NCBI GenBank assembly: GCA_005884765.1
Contig: VAZV01000161.1
Coordinates: forward strand, 1-33,352
Origin: Alphaproteobacteria bacterium
Lineage (GTDB): Bacteria; Pseudomonadota; Alphaproteobacteria; Rhizobiales; Xanthobacteraceae
Direction of reading: 5' to 3'
Length of the DNA: 33,352 nucleotides
Positions 25,412 through 32,765 of the stretch are shown here, piece after piece; position 1 is the first letter of the stretch; the number at the start of each line of letters is the position of its first letter. Below the pieces are notes generated by a model. The model was not told where the DNA came from, ran no database searches, and saw only the letters and a list, made by a program, of their open reading frames with translations. Position numbers and translations under genes: made by a program.

Positions 25412-27130
25412 TCAGTTCGCCCGGGTGATGCGATCCATTCTCGTCGGCGCGATCGGGCTGTTCGCCTGGAAATAGGCATAGAGCGCGTCGACGTCATAGA
25501 CGCCGACTTGCTGGCTGGTTCCCTGCTTGAATTCGGTGAAGCCGTCGCCGCCGACCGAAAGATAATCGTTCACGGTAACGCGATAGCGCGCGGCCGGATC
25601 GATCGGTTTGCCGTGCAGCGACAGGCGCGCGGCGATGACCCGCGCGCCGTAAGGTTTTCGGGCGTCCCAGGCGTAGCTCAAACCACTGGAGACCTGCAGG
25701 ATGCGCGGATGATTGGGGTCGCTCCATTGCTGCTCGAGCGCAGCCTTGATCTGCGCACCCGTCAGCGTCAGCGTGACCAGTTGATTGCGGAATGGCTGGC
25801 CCGCAAACAAATCGGCGTATGTTGCGATCCCATCCTCTTTCTTCACGATGTCGGTGCGGATGCCGCCTGGATTGGTCAAGGCCATCACCGCGCCGCCATC
25901 CGCAACCGAGCTTGTCGCCGCAAGCTGCGCGTCCGCGATGACGTCGCCGAGCACGCTCTCGCCGGCATCGCCGGGCAGGTGCGAAAGCGTCTGCTTGATC
26001 GAGCCCGCCCGGCGACCTCCAATCGGCGCGACAAGCCTGTCGTAGGACGAGATCAGCGCAGTTTGCTCACCGTCTTTGGCGTAGAAGTTGCTGCGGACGA
26101 TCACATTGTTGGCTTTGGCGCCGACGACTTCCTTTGTCGTCCGGTCGAGCTTCAGGTCGATCGCCGTGACCAAGGCGCCGAACTTGCCGCCTGAGGTGAC
26201 GAGCCGTCCGTCGATATCGCAGACATAGGCCTTGTGGGTGTGACCGGTGACGACCACGCGGACCGCGGAATCGAGCTTCTTGACGATATCGACGATCGGT
26301 CCGGTGATCCCGGGGCATTCGTTATAATCGCCGGTCGGAAACCCGCCTTCATGGATCAGCGCGACGATGGCCTTGACGCCATGGGCCTTTAGCTCCGGCA
26401 CCAGCGCGTTCACCGTGTCGGCTTCGTCGCGGAATTCCAGACCCTCGATGCCGACCGGCCTGACGATCTCGGGCGTGCCCTTCAAGGTCAGGCCGACAAA
26501 GGCCACCGCGACGCCTTCGAACTCCCTGATCTCGTAGGGCGCCATGATCGTCTGGCCGGTCGCTTTATCGAAGGTAGAGGCGGCCAGATAGTGGAATTTC
26601 GCGCCGGCGAACGGATGCGGCCCCTGACAATGGTCGACCGGATGGCATCCGCCCTTCTGCATCCGCAGCAATTCGTCCTTGCCCTCGTCGAATTCGTGAT
26701 TGCCGACGGCGGAAAGCTCAAGCCCCATCATCGACAGCGATTCGATGGTGGGCTCGTCGTGGAACATCGCCGACAGTAGCGGGCTCGCGCCGATCAGATC
26801 GCCGGCGGCGACGAAGATGTTGTTGGGGTGGCCTTCGCGCAGTTGGTTGACCAGGGTCGCCATATGCTCGGCGCCGCCGGCCGGCACCGTGACCATTTTC
26901 GTCTTGTCGTCGGGATCGGCAATCCTGATCCCGCCGGGTGGCGGCCGCAGATTGCCGTGAAAATCGTTGATCGCGAGAATTCGCAAGTCGACCGGCGTCT
27001 CGTCCTGCGCCAAGACCTGTTGCGCCAATGCTTGCCCGACCAAGACTTGCCGGACCAAGACTTGCGAAGGCAGGCCAAGCGCGATCGCCAGCGCTGCGGC
27101 CGTCAACATCTGTGCAAGCGGATGTCTCAT
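25412..27130 (-). CDS. Secreted bifunctional metallophosphatase / 5'-nucleotidase
   Basis: A 572-residue UshA-like periplasmic enzyme hydrolysing nucleotides. The signal region MRHPLAQMLTAAALAIALGLPS is followed by four five-residue tandem units (about 23-42). The metallophosphatase domain begins at LRILAINDFHGNL, with AAGDLIGASPLLSAM, GNHEFDEG and VVTGHTHKAYVC metal motifs. The C-terminal 5'-nucleotidase domain covers about 390-572 (GGIRTDI, FAGQPFRNQLVTLTLTGAQIKAALEQQW, DYLSVGGDGFTEF). Likely scavenges phosphate and nucleosides from extracellular nucleotides. The ribosome binding site is weak. The deacetylase gene follows after 54 bp. Confidence 0.92.
   Translation of the reverse strand: MRHPLAQMLTAAALAIALGLPSQVLVRQVLVGQALAQQVLAQDETPVDLRILAINDFHGNLRPPPGGIRIADPDDKTKMVTVPAGGAEHMATLVNQLREGHPNNIFVAAGDLIGASPLLSAMFHDEPTIESLSMMGLELSAVGNHEFDEGKDELLRMQKGGCHPVDHCQGPHPFAGAKFHYLAASTFDKATGQTIMAPYEIREFEGVAVAFVGLTLKGTPEIVRPVGIEGLEFRDEADTVNALVPELKAHGVKAIVALIHEGGFPTGDYNECPGITGPIVDIVKKLDSAVRVVVTGHTHKAYVCDIDGRLVTSGGKFGALVTAIDLKLDRTTKEVVGAKANNVIVRSNFYAKDGEQTALISSYDRLVAPIGGRRAGSIKQTLSHLPGDAGESVLGDVIADAQLAATSSVADGGAVMALTNPGGIRTDIVKKEDGIATYADLFAGQPFRNQLVTLTLTGAQIKAALEQQWSDPNHPRILQVSSGLSYAWDARKPYGARVIAARLSLHGKPIDPAARYRVTVNDYLSVGGDGFTEFKQGTSQQVGVYDVDALYAYFQANSPIAPTRMDRITRAN
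27005..27064 (-). repeat. Four tandem 15-bp units in the signal-peptide region of the 5'-nucleotidase gene
   Basis: The coding units read QVLVR, QVLVG, QALAQ and QVLAQ, each from 15 bases; the two outermost copies (CAAGTCTTGGTCCGG and CAAGTCTTGGTCGGG) are nearly identical. This points to slippage expansion next to the signal-peptide cleavage site. Confidence 0.7.
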
Positions 27131-27184
27131 GCGGTTATGGTAAAAGGCCGGCGTAACGATTTTGCGAAGCTTGGGGCGACTGCT

Positions 27185-27949
27185 TTAGCCCCTGTCGCGC
27201 GAAAAGAACGCCTTGAACGCGGCGATCGCTTCCTTGGAGCGCATCCGCTCGCGGAACAAATGGCCCTCCTGATCGATCCTGCGGGTCATGTCTTCAGGCG
27301 GCAATCTGATCAGCTTGCGCGAGACCGCGACCGCTTCCGCCGGCAACTTGCAGATATCGCGGGCCACCTTGCGCGCCTCGGCCTCGGTATGGCCGGGCGA
27401 GACCACGACATTGACGAAGCCTGCGAGGTGGGCATCTTCGGCGCTGGAGGTGCGTGCCATCACCAGCATGGCGAAGGCGCGCTGGTAGCCCATCGTGCGC
27501 GGCATCAACAGGCTGGAGGCGCCCTCCGGCACCAGGCCGAGATGGATGAAGGGCGTGGAGAAGGTCGCGGTGGTTGAGGCCAGCACGTAGTCGCAATGGA
27601 ACAGCATGGTGGTGCCGATGCCGATCGCGACGCCGTCGACCGCGGCAATGATCGGCTTGACGTTATGGGCGAGGGAATAAAGAAACTTGATGGCGGTGTT
27701 GGCGCTGTGTGCCGTGTCGGTGTTGGAGGTGCCGTCTTTGAGGAAGTCGTCGAGATCGTTGCCGGCGGTGAAGACGCCCGAGCCGCCGGTGATGATGAGG
27801 CAGCCGATGGCCGGATTATTCTGCGCCGTGTCGATCGCATCGCTCATGGCGCGATACATGTCCCGGGTGATGGCGTTCTTTTTTTCCGGCCGTCTCAGCG
27901 TAATCACCCGCGTCGCGCCTTCATCGGTGACTATCAGGTGAGCGGTCAT
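27185..27949 (-). CDS. Enoyl-CoA hydratase/isomerase family protein
   Basis: A 254-residue crotonase-fold enzyme. Oxyanion-hole motifs are FTAGNDLDDF (60-69) and AVDGVAIGIGTTML (103-115). In the active site the first hydratase glutamate is replaced (TPFIHLG), while Glu142 in GLVPEGASS is kept; this single-Glu pattern is that of delta3,delta2-enoyl-CoA isomerases, so isomerisation of unsaturated acyl-CoAs is more likely than hydration. ATG 27949 is preceded by GGGGAC; the frame extends to 28033 without support. Divergent from the dioxygenase gene. Confidence 0.85.
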   Translation of the reverse strand: MTAHLIVTDEGATRVITLRRPEKKNAITRDMYRAMSDAIDTAQNNPAIGCLIITGGSGVFTAGNDLDDFLKDGTSNTDTAHSANTAIKFLYSLAHNVKPIIAAVDGVAIGIGTTMLFHCDYVLASTTATFSTPFIHLGLVPEGASSLLMPRTMGYQRAFAMLVMARTSSAEDAHLAGFVNVVVSPGHTEAEARKVARDICKLPAEAVAVSRKLIRLPPEDMTRRIDQEGHLFRERMRSKEAIAAFKAFFSRDRG

Positions 27950-28086
27950 GGCAACGTCCCCGAAACGAGCGGCCAAAAGACGCCGCTGGCGAGTCTTCCA
28001 GCGGTAGCCTACATCATCTTGCGGGGCGCCCAAACGGCCGGTGCCGGCTTTTCAACGGTGACGGAATGACGCGCGAGGGGCAGGCG

Positions 28087-29034
28087 ATGCAGTTAACGGG
28101 AATTCACCATCTCACGGCGATTTCGGCCAAACCGCGCGAGAATCTGGCGTTCTACACCGGCCTGTTGGGCATGCGGCTGGTGAAGAAGACCGTCAACCAG
28201 GATGACGTCAGCGCCTATCATCTGTTCTACGCTGACGGCAAAGGCAGTCCCGGCACCGATCTCACCTTCTTCGATTTTCCGGCGGCGCCCGAGCACCGCG
28301 GAACCAACAGCATCTCGCGCACCGGGCTGCGCGTCGCCGGCGAGGGCAGCCTCAGGTTCTGGCGCGACCGCTTGAAGCAGGCAGGTCGCAGCGTCGGCGA
28401 GCTAACCGAGGTCGACGGCCGCCTGACGCTGCCGTTCGAAGACGGCGAAGGTCAACGGCTGGTGCTGGCCGATGACGGCGGGGCGGGGCCGGCCTCGCCA
28501 TGGGAAGGGAGCGCGGTGCCGGCGGAGCATCAGATCCGCGGCCTCGGCCCGATCATGCTCAACGTGCACGATCTTAAGCGCACCGCAGCGGTGCTGACGG
28601 AGGTCATGAACATGCGCGCGGTGCGCGACTATGCGGCGCCGGATACGGCCGCGCGCGTGCGCGTGTTTGCGATGGGGCAGGGCGGACCGGCCGCCGAGCT
28701 TCATGTGATCGAGAATAGGCATTTGCCGGTCGCGCAGCAGGGCGCCGGCGGCGTGCATCATGTCGCGTTCCGCACCCCGGACGAGGCGCAATACCATGCA
28801 TGGACGCAGCGCTTGAATGAGCTTGGTGTCCGCAACTCCGGCGAGATCGATCGCTTCTATTTCCGCAGCCTTTATTTCCGCGAGCCGAACGGCATCCTGT
28901 TCGAGATCGCGATCGACGGTCCCGGCTTTGCCAGCGACGAGCCGATGGAGAAGCTCGGCGAGAGATTGGCGCTGCCGCCGTTCCTTGAGACGCGTCGCGC
29001 CGAGATTGAAGCAGGGTTGAAGCCGCTCGCGTAA
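28087..29034 (+). CDS. Ring-cleaving dioxygenase of the vicinal oxygen chelate (glyoxalase) superfamily
   Basis: A 315-residue protein with two beta-alpha-beta-beta-beta modules. Metal-binding positions: His7/His8 in TGIHHLTAI, His224/His225 in GGVHHVAF and Glu273 in NGILFEIAI. The family contains hydroquinone-type ring-cleaving enzymes such as MhqO/LinE relatives; the actual substrate is unknown. ATG 28087, not 28066, has GAGGGGCAGG in front. It faces away from the hydratase gene across a 137-bp promoter region, so it has its own promoter. Confidence 0.88.
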   Translation: MQLTGIHHLTAISAKPRENLAFYTGLLGMRLVKKTVNQDDVSAYHLFYADGKGSPGTDLTFFDFPAAPEHRGTNSISRTGLRVAGEGSLRFWRDRLKQAGRSVGELTEVDGRLTLPFEDGEGQRLVLADDGGAGPASPWEGSAVPAEHQIRGLGPIMLNVHDLKRTAAVLTEVMNMRAVRDYAAPDTAARVRVFAMGQGGPAAELHVIENRHLPVAQQGAGGVHHVAFRTPDEAQYHAWTQRLNELGVRNSGEIDRFYFRSLYFREPNGILFEIAIDGPGFASDEPMEKLGERLALPPFLETRRAEIEAGLKPLA

Positions 29035-29097
29035 CGCACCGCAGGCCGATCGGCAATCTCTCGGCCACGATTGAACGAGTATCACACCGGAGTTGGA

Positions 29098-29126
29098 TGT
29101 GTATATAAGTGCCCAATCTATACACA
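29098..29126. promoter_or_regulatory. Perfect inverted repeat upstream of the BA14K gene
   Basis: TGTGTATA (29098-29105) and TATACACA (29119-29126) with a 13-bp spacer. It lies in the 222-bp gap between the dioxygenase stop and the BA14K start, about 130 bp from the latter. It has the look of an operator for a dimeric repressor or activator; none is identified. Confidence 0.45.
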
Positions 29127-29256
29127 ACGATCGGGCCGGCTGCGATGCGGACCGGCCATCTGTTGGCCGCCTCGCGCCTTCAGGCGGTCCCCATCGTGCC
29201 ACGAGTATGCCTAGATGGCGTGATGAAGGTTCCCGGGACGGTGGTTGAGTTATTGT

Positions 29257-29979
29257 ATGAAGTATTTATTGGCTTTCCAGAGCGGCCTTGCCTCCCGTGC
29301 CGGCACGCTGGGTTGCGTCCTTCTCGCGGTAATGAGCGGCGCAGCGCTCGCCCAGACAACGGGCGCGGTGAACCCGAAGCCCGATCAGGCAGAACCTTCG
29401 GTGAATGAAGAGCCGCCGCCTGGCGGCTGCATGCCGATCGGCCTGACGGCTTCTGGAGAAATCGTTTTCCCGTTTCAATGCAAGGCGTTCATCGAACGAC
29501 AGAAGGCTGCAGATCAGAAGCCCGCAGCTGCGGAGAATATGAAGCCTGCTGCCGTAGAACAGAAACCCGATGCCGCGGAGGATAAGACTGGCGCGAAGCA
29601 ACCGGCCGCGACCGAGACGTCCGCCATTGCGGAAGTGAAACCCGCTGCCGCGGATGACAAGCCCGCTGCTGCGGAAAAGAAAGCGGCTGCCGCGGAAGAG
29701 AAACCTGTTGCTGTGGAAGAGAAGACCGCCGCAAAGCAACAGGACCGCATGGCACCGGACACCAGCAAACCGGCAACTGAACCGCTTGATCCAGTTCCGT
29801 TACCCAGGCGCGCTGAGCGCACAGAGCGATCCGGGCGCGCTGAGCGCGCTGAGCGGATCGTCGGTCCGCCTGGCTGCACGCATTTTCGGACCTATGATTC
29901 CGCATCCGGCACCTACCGGACCTACGAAGGGCGGCGCCGGGAGTGCCGAGCGGTGATTGGTCAGTCGGCCCGAAAGTAA
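29257..29979 (+). CDS. BA14K-type exported protein with KPAAAE repeats
   Basis: A 240-residue protein. Signal peptide 1-32 (MSGAALA-Q). GGCMPIGLTASGEIVFPFQCKAF (56-78) carries two cysteines. Residues 84-165 are a low-complexity array of KPAAAE/EEK-type units, and RRAERTERSGRAERAER (184-200) is another repeat. The end CTHFRTYDSASGTYRTYEGRRRECR (207-231) is the BA14K motif; BA14K proteins are surface lectin-like antigens first described in Brucella. The repeats probably form an extended spacer from the membrane. Start ATG 29257, with a G-rich stretch (GGACGGTGG) about 10 nt upstream. Confidence 0.8.
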   Translation: MKYLLAFQSGLASRAGTLGCVLLAVMSGAALAQTTGAVNPKPDQAEPSVNEEPPPGGCMPIGLTASGEIVFPFQCKAFIERQKAADQKPAAAENMKPAAVEQKPDAAEDKTGAKQPAATETSAIAEVKPAAADDKPAAAEKKAAAAEEKPVAVEEKTAAKQQDRMAPDTSKPATEPLDPVPLPRRAERTERSGRAERAERIVGPPGCTHFRTYDSASGTYRTYEGRRRECRAVIGQSARK

Positions 29980-30028
29980 GCACCTCCGTCGTCAAGCACT
30001 CACGCGTACTGCGTTGAAAGAAACACAG

Positions 30029-30071
30029 CGCGGCACGCCTGGGCCGGCCGGCAAGACGCTTCCGTGCCGCG
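30029..30071. repeat. Inverted repeat after the BA14K gene
   Basis: CGCGGCACG (30029-30037) and CGTGCCGCG (30063-30071) pair perfectly around a GC-rich loop containing GGCCGGCC. It may be the 3' structure of the BA14K transcript. No T-run follows. Confidence 0.45.
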
Positions 30072-30231
30072 GACACCTCATCACGCTGCCATTAACCAAT
30101 AGCGGACCTTCTCGCGACGAGGAGGTGAGGTTTAATGCGCGCTTAAGATTTTTGCACAAGAGATAGTCGACCAGCGCACACCACCACGCAGCAAGAATGC
30201 GGGCGAAGCTCAACCTCTCAAGGAGGATCGC

Positions 30232-30996
30232 TTGAGGACGCTTCTCATCGGCGCGCTGGCTGCGACCCTGGTTGGCTGCAGCCGTCAGCCGCCACCGCCG
30301 CAGGCGGCCATGGATTCGTGCACCGACGCGAACGGCTTGCCCTGTCTCGAGCGGAAAGCAGGTCCGCCGATCAAGCTTGTGTCACTGCGGACCAATTCCG
30401 AGGCGACGAACAGCCATCGGGTGCGTCTTGCAAGCACAACGGCGAAGCCGGCTCAGACGGCCGCGAAAGCCGCGCCTTCGGCATCCCGCATTCCGCTCCC
30501 GCCGGATTCACCGAACGCGCGGCAGCCTGCTGGCAACGCGGCCGCCGAGCCGCGTCCTAGCGTCGGCGTTGCCAATACCCGAACCGTCGACGCGCAGGTG
30601 GCGGCCGCCACAGCGCTCGCCGAGCGCTTGACGGCGACTACCGTGGCCCCGCCGCCGGACATGAAAGCAGACAACACCGACCTCCTGGTTGCTGTTCTGA
30701 TGGCGCGTCCCGACATCAAGTCGGTCTCCGATCTGGCCGGCAAGACGATTGCGGTCGACGACAGGTATTCCGCGTCCAACGGCATTGTCAGGACCGCGAT
30801 CGTCGCAGCCGGGGCGCCGGAAGTCCAACTCAGCGAGGGTCACACGACCGCGATCAATCGGCTGGCGAATGGAGAGGTGCCGGCTGCAGTTTTGGCCCTG
30901 GTATCTGCGGACGCGGCGGAGGGGTTTCCTGAAATCGCAGGCTTCAGGATTTTTCACATCCCCCTCTCGCCTCGTTCCTTGAAGGGGAGACCCTAG
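30232..30996 (+). CDS. Lipoprotein with a partial periplasmic-binding-protein-like domain
   Basis: A 254-residue lipoprotein. It starts at TTG 30232, supported by a strong AAGGAGGATCGC. Signal MRTLLIGALAATLVGC has lipobox LVGC (Cys16). Residues 20-140 are a Pro/Ala-rich linker. Residues about 145-250 resemble one lobe of a TAXI/phosphonate-type substrate-binding protein: ARPDIKSVSDLAGKTIAVDDRYSASNGIVRTAIVAAGA. A complete binding protein would be longer, so ligand binding is doubtful. Lies in a row of exported proteins; role unknown. Confidence 0.7.
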   Translation: MRTLLIGALAATLVGCSRQPPPPQAAMDSCTDANGLPCLERKAGPPIKLVSLRTNSEATNSHRVRLASTTAKPAQTAAKAAPSASRIPLPPDSPNARQPAGNAAAEPRPSVGVANTRTVDAQVAAATALAERLTATTVAPPPDMKADNTDLLVAVLMARPDIKSVSDLAGKTIAVDDRYSASNGIVRTAIVAAGAPEVQLSEGHTTAINRLANGEVPAAVLALVSADAAEGFPEIAGFRIFHIPLSPRSLKGRP

Positions 30997-31013
30997 AGCA
31001 TCATTCCGTGGCA

Positions 31014-32561
31014 TCACCTGCATGCGTCGTTTGCAGCCGCGGGTATGGCCAGGAAAGTGATGGTGGCCGGCGCGAACGTTGTGGTGCCCGCGATCGTCGG
31101 AACGCCGGCGATGGACGGCAGCTCGTCATGGGCACTCAATTTCAGCGCCCTGCCATTTAGCCTGACATCGATGTCGGCCAAGCTCACAGCGTCGAGGGTG
31201 TAACGCTCTGACGCTGTGGGGAGCGTCAATGAGCGCGGCGCGTTGCGGCTGGTGTTGATGACGAGAAGGGTGACGCCGCCTGCCACTTCTCGTTGGCAAT
31301 GGGCGTAGACGTGGAGGCCCGATTGAACGGGCGAGCCGGCGTCGAGCACGGTTGTTCCCATCAGTTGCCGCCACAGCACCGCGCCCCAATAGTTCGGCCG
31401 CGGTTGGCGCGTTTGCTCATCGAGCAGGCCGTAATCGCTTCCAGCGAGCGTATTGTGCATCACGACCTGAACACCGGCCTTGGCCAATCGCCCGAGTTGG
31501 TCGAGATAGCGAAAGGTGTCCAGGAAGGTCGCGGCCGATGGGTTTCCACCACAGGCTGCGTCTGCGGTCTCCGTGAGCCAGATCGGTCTGCCAGGCTCGA
31601 ATTCGTCCCGAAGCGCTCGATAGAAGTTCAGAACCCGATCCGTGCCCGAAAGCCAACGTTCGGAAAGTGCCGTCTCGGCGGTGAGCTTGCCGCCACAGCG
31701 CGCCGACAGTTCCGCGTAGTAATGATAGGAAAGCGCATCCAGGTCCGGCGTTGACGCGGCGAGCAGGCTCGAGGCGATTGTTGTCTCGCCGACCGTGCCG
31801 GGACCGAGGATCATCAGCTCCGGAGAGCTCTGCATCATAAACCTGCGGAATATCCCGAAATCCCTGCCATAGGCCGACGCGTCGTAGCCTGCCGGCAAGC
31901 CGCCCACAGCGGCTAGATCCGGTTCGTTGGTGAATTCGGCGGCAGCGATGCGGCCCTCGACCGATCTTGTGTAGGCGAGAAGGCGGCGGGCTTGATCGGG
32001 CTTCCAGACGCCGCCGGCATCTCGACTGCCCGGACCGGCCGAAAACGAAGTCACGATCCGCGCGTCCACCGCATGCGAGAAATCGACCAGGCTTCGCCAT
32101 TGCTGCCGCGTCAAAATGCCGTTGAAGCCGGCCGGCGGCACCGACGGTGGGCTTTCCGAATCGGCAAAATAGGTGGTGTTCGCCCAGGTCCCGCTGACAC
32201 GTACGTATGCCGGCGCCAGCGCCGCCGCGAGCTTGCGCAATCGCGTATCGGTCAGATCAATCGGCGGCCGATATTCGTATAAATTCGAATCCATGCGCGG
32301 CGGCGCATCGGATCCGGGTCGCGGCGCCGGCGCGCCTTGAACGTCGTTCATCGATCGATAGGGCTTCCAAAACCTCCCGCCGGTAAGTTCGACCATTTCA
32401 ATGTTGTAGGACTGGAAGCGCGCGTCGACCGTGCCGACGCGAGCCATGCTGGAAGGCGCGACCGACGGCGCGTCGGCGATCGTCCCGGAATAGACCGGAG
32501 CGGCCAGCAGCAGCGCGGATGCGATGCCACAGCTAATCCTCGCGGCGATAGGGTTGGGCAT
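31014..32561 (-). CDS. Secreted glycoside hydrolase family 79-like (heparanase/beta-glucuronidase-like) protein
   Basis: A 515-residue protein with a signal peptide (about 1-25). The catalytic barrel shows AYVRVSGTWANTTYF (118-132), AAEFTNEPDL with the likely acid/base Glu213, YHYYAELSARCGG, and IWLTETADAACGG with the likely nucleophile Glu331. TFRYLDQLGRLAKAGVQVVMHNTLAGSDYGLLDE followed by PNYWGAVLWRQLMGTTVL strongly recalls the same region of heparanase. A C-terminal beta domain follows. GH79 members cleave glucuronic-acid linkages, for example in heparan sulfate or plant arabinogalactan; which polymer is used is unknown. GGGGAAGAA before the ATG fixes the start. It converges on the lipoprotein gene. 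Confidence 0.85.
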   Translation of the reverse strand: MPNPIAARISCGIASALLLAAPVYSGTIADAPSVAPSSMARVGTVDARFQSYNIEMVELTGGRFWKPYRSMNDVQGAPAPRPGSDAPPRMDSNLYEYRPPIDLTDTRLRKLAAALAPAYVRVSGTWANTTYFADSESPPSVPPAGFNGILTRQQWRSLVDFSHAVDARIVTSFSAGPGSRDAGGVWKPDQARRLLAYTRSVEGRIAAAEFTNEPDLAAVGGLPAGYDASAYGRDFGIFRRFMMQSSPELMILGPGTVGETTIASSLLAASTPDLDALSYHYYAELSARCGGKLTAETALSERWLSGTDRVLNFYRALRDEFEPGRPIWLTETADAACGGNPSAATFLDTFRYLDQLGRLAKAGVQVVMHNTLAGSDYGLLDEQTRQPRPNYWGAVLWRQLMGTTVLDAGSPVQSGLHVYAHCQREVAGGVTLLVINTSRNAPRSLTLPTASERYTLDAVSLADIDVRLNGRALKLSAHDELPSIAGVPTIAGTTTFAPATITFLAIPAAANDACR

Positions 32562-32576
32562 GCGGATTCTTCCCCA

Positions 32577-32603
32577 ACTCTGGATAATCCCGACTCTGGA
32601 TAA
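32577..32603. repeat. Two direct repeats of ACTCTGGATAA upstream of the glycosidase gene
   Basis: Exact 11-bp copies at 32577-32587 and 32593-32603, 16 bp apart. They lie just upstream of the glycosidase ribosome binding site, between two divergent genes. Possible tandem binding sites. Confidence 0.4.
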
Positions 32604-32765
32604 AAGGATTGCTCGCGCAATGGTGAAGTTTTGCGCATCCGGACAGCTTTTCTTTTGCGAATGCGAAACTAGTATGCGCGGCGGTGGACCAGATGGTGCA
32701 GGGGACCCTTCGAACCAGGTGTAGATCTGACTACGCCCTGTGTCGAAAAAGAGCGGTCAGTCAGC

